Assembly (NCBI RefSeq): GCF_029227915.1
Contig: NC_079887.1
Location: 3,906,001-3,970,000, forward strand
DNA from: Hydractinia symbiolongicarpus
Lineage: Eukaryota > Cnidaria > Hydrozoa > Anthoathecata > Hydractiniidae
DNA length: 64,000 nucleotides
Reading direction: 5' to 3'
Shown here: positions 62,448-64,000 of the stretch, one piece after another
Position numbering within the stretch: position 1 is the first letter of the stretch
Layout of the letters: each line of letters starts with the position of its first letter
The notes under the pieces: generated by a model
What the model saw: the letters and a program-made list of their open reading frames with translations, nothing else
Databases searched by the model: none
What the model was told of the DNA's origin: nothing
Position numbers and translations under genes: made by a program

Positions 62448-64000
62448 TCCGTATAGTCAAAAGTATACAAAGAAAGTAACCAGGGAGTAAACTCATTTCC
62501 CGAACGATTTTTTAAATTATTTTTTCACCACTAAAACGCATGAGACTTGTAATTTTTAAAAATGTTTTCATTTTTGATAAGACGCTGAATAAAAAAAGTC
62601 TAATCGCCGGCAAATGAAAAGCCGCGACTTCCCGTAAATCCCGGACTCGGCCCGTATAGTCAAAAGTATACAAAGAAGGTACCCAGGGAGTAAACTCATT
62701 TCTCGAACGATTTTTTAAATTATTTTTTCACCACTAAAACGCATGAGACTTGTAGTTTTCAGAAATGTTTTCATTTTTGATGAGAGGCTTAATAAAAGTG
62801 GTTTAATCGCCGGCAAACAAAAACCCGCGATTTCCCGTAAATCCCGGGCTTCGCCCGTATAGTTGAATGTATATAAAGAAAGTACCCAGGGAGTAAACTG
62901 ATTTTCCGAACGATTTTTAAAATTATTTTTGCACCACTAGAACGAATTAGACTTGTAGTTTTCAAAAATGATTTCATTTTTGATGAGACGCTGAGTAAAA
63001 GAAGTTTAATCGCCGGCAAACGAAAACCTGCGATTTCCCGTAAATCTTGGACTCGGCCCGTATAGTCAAAAGTATACAAACAAAGTACCCAGGGAGTAAA
63101 CTCATTTCTCGATCGATTTTTTATATTATTATTTCACCCCTAAAGCCCATGAGACTTGTAGTTTTTAAAAATGTTTTCATTTTTGATGAGACGCTGAATA
63201 AAAGGAGTTTAATCGCCGGCAAACGAAAACCCGCCATTTCCCGTAAACCCCGGACTCGGTCTGTATAGTCAAAAGTATACAAAGAAAGTAACCAGGGAGT
63301 AAACTCATTTCCCGAACGATTTTTCGAATTATTGTTTCACCACTAAAACGCATGAGACTTGTAGTTTTCAAAAATGTTTTCATTTTTGATGAGACGCTGA
63401 ATAAAAGAAGTTTAATCGCCGGCAAACGAAAACCCGCGACTTCCCGTAAATCCCGGACTCGGCCCGTATAGTCAAAAGTATACAAAGAAAGTACCCAGGG
63501 AGTAAACTCATTTCCCGAACGATTTTTTAAATTATTTTTTCACCACAAAAACGCATGAGACTTGTAGTTTTCAAAAATGTTTTCATTTTTGATGGGACGC
63601 TGAATAAAAGAAGTTTAATCGCCGGCAAACGAAAACCCGCGATTTCCCGTAAATCCCAGACTCGGCCCGTATAGTATAAAGTATACAAAGAAAGTACCCA
63701 GGCAATAAACTCATTTCTCGAACGATTTTTTAAATTATTTTTTCACCACTAAAACGCATGAGACTTGTAGTTTTCAAAAATGTTTTCATTTTTGATGAGA
63801 CGCTTAATGAAAGAGGTTTAATCGCCGGCAAACGAAAACCCGCAATTTCCCGTAAATCCCGGGCTTGGCCTGCATAGTCGAATGTGTACAAAGAAAGTAC
63901 CCAGGGAGTAAACTAATTTCCCGAACGATTTTTTAAATTTTTTTTTCACCACTAAAACGCATGAGACTTGTAGTTTTTAAAAATGTTTTCATTTTTGATG
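62448..64000 (+). repeat. Right end of window, satellite continuing
   Basis: Seven and a half monomers: A-like (AAAAAAAGTCTAATCGCC, GGCAAATGAAAAGCC), D/E hybrid (GAGAGGCTTAATAAAAGTGG then CGGGCTTCGCCCG), C (62931), B, A, an ATGGGACGCTG monomer with CAGGCAATAAAC, and CTTAATGAAAGAGG. The order resembles 21.9-23.3 and 44.7-45.8 kb. The last landmark is at 63947 and the array runs off the window still in register. Confidence 0.75.

Larger units (their letters stand above)
1..64000 (+). repeat. Tandem satellite array, 203-bp monomer, about 315 copies
   Basis: The whole window is head-to-tail copies of one 203-bp unit. The CACCACTA landmark starts at 4, 207, 410, 613 and 816, each exactly 203 bp apart, and is still in register at 63947. 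That is 315 monomers with a net drift of 2 bp. The consensus is about 38% G+C. Its centre (about positions 78-130) is G/C-rich and its end (about 181-203) is nearly all A/T. All monomers are in the same orientation, and I found no insertion, inversion or unique spacer. Such arrays are typical of eukaryotic centromeric or pericentromeric heterochromatin; that location is inferred. I do not recognise the monomer. It is not 171-bp alpha satellite, a telomeric repeat or rDNA. The plus strand is arbitrary. Confidence 0.97.

Noticed and set aside
396-63485. Open reading frames of 61-102 codons on both strands, including recurring 73-codon plus-strand and 64-, 90- and 102-codon minus-strand families
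   Set aside because: They are readings of the satellite itself. Since 203 is not a multiple of 3, each monomer is read in a new frame and no frame stays open past about 1.5 monomers. The recurrence follows the duplications, and there is no recognisable domain, codon pattern or gene context.
1-64000. CRISPR array
   Set aside because: The repeat is 203 bp and contiguous, without short repeats separated by unique spacers, and there are no cas genes.
1-64000. Known repeat types: alpha satellite, rDNA spacer, telomeric repeats, tRNA or 5S clusters
   Set aside because: The monomer is 203 bp, not 171 bp. No rRNA or tRNA sequence, telomeric hexamers or pol III A/B box pair was seen.

Overview
This window is one uninterrupted array of tandem satellite DNA. 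I find no gene, RNA gene, transposon or unique sequence anywhere in the 64 kb. The repeat unit is 203 bp, about 38% G+C, and every copy I read lies head to tail in the same orientation. Counting from the first CACCACTA landmark (position 4) to the last (position 63947) gives 315 whole monomers, with a net length drift of only 2 bp. Such an array points to a eukaryotic heterochromatic block, plausibly centromeric or pericentromeric. I do not recognise the monomer as a named satellite, and nothing here identifies the species. CpG is not depleted (about 13 per consensus monomer against about 7 expected), which is unusual for old, heavily methylated satellite DNA.

The monomers fall into recurring classes, named here by marker bases. 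Class A is canonical. Class B has CCCTAAAGCCCATGAG at its start and CGGACTCGGTCCG in the middle. Class C has GCACCACTAGAACG. Class D has CTTAATAAAAGTGG. Class E has GAATTAAAGAAG, often with GTATTTTTC. Class F is entered through AAAGTATC. Class G has TTTTTAATGAG with CTTAATGAAAG. Class J has GATCCGACG. They are arranged in higher-order repeats whose size changes along the window.

Layout: 3-mer repeat at 0.2-1.4 kb; 5-mer at 2.4-4.4 kb; 14-mer duplication at 3.9-9.4 kb; 5-mer at 8.5-10.5 kb; a 16-monomer-shifted copy at 10.5-12.8 kb; 4/5/6-mer mosaic at 13.7-16.2 kb; 10-mer at 16.3-20.9 kb; 17-mer, second copy short by one monomer, at 21.1-27.1 kb; 20-mer pair at 27.1-33.1 kb; a 17-mer duplication identical over about 2975 bp at 32.4-38.8 kb; a mosaic with 2-mer and 6-mer repeats at 38.8-44.6 kb; 6/8/9-mer units at 44.6-55.4 kb; a 20-mer duplication with a nested 5-mer duplication at 55.4-62.4 kb; then a tail to the window end.

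Each monomer carries two short dyads, an A/T hairpin (consensus positions 31-52) and a G/C hairpin (117-129). Some variants at both look compensatory. These dyads, the rigid 203-bp spacing, the hybrid monomers at block edges and the very recent multi-kilobase duplications are the most interesting content. Duplication and identity statements come from reading aligned lines by eye. Block edges are good to tens of bases, except where an exact diagnostic base is given.
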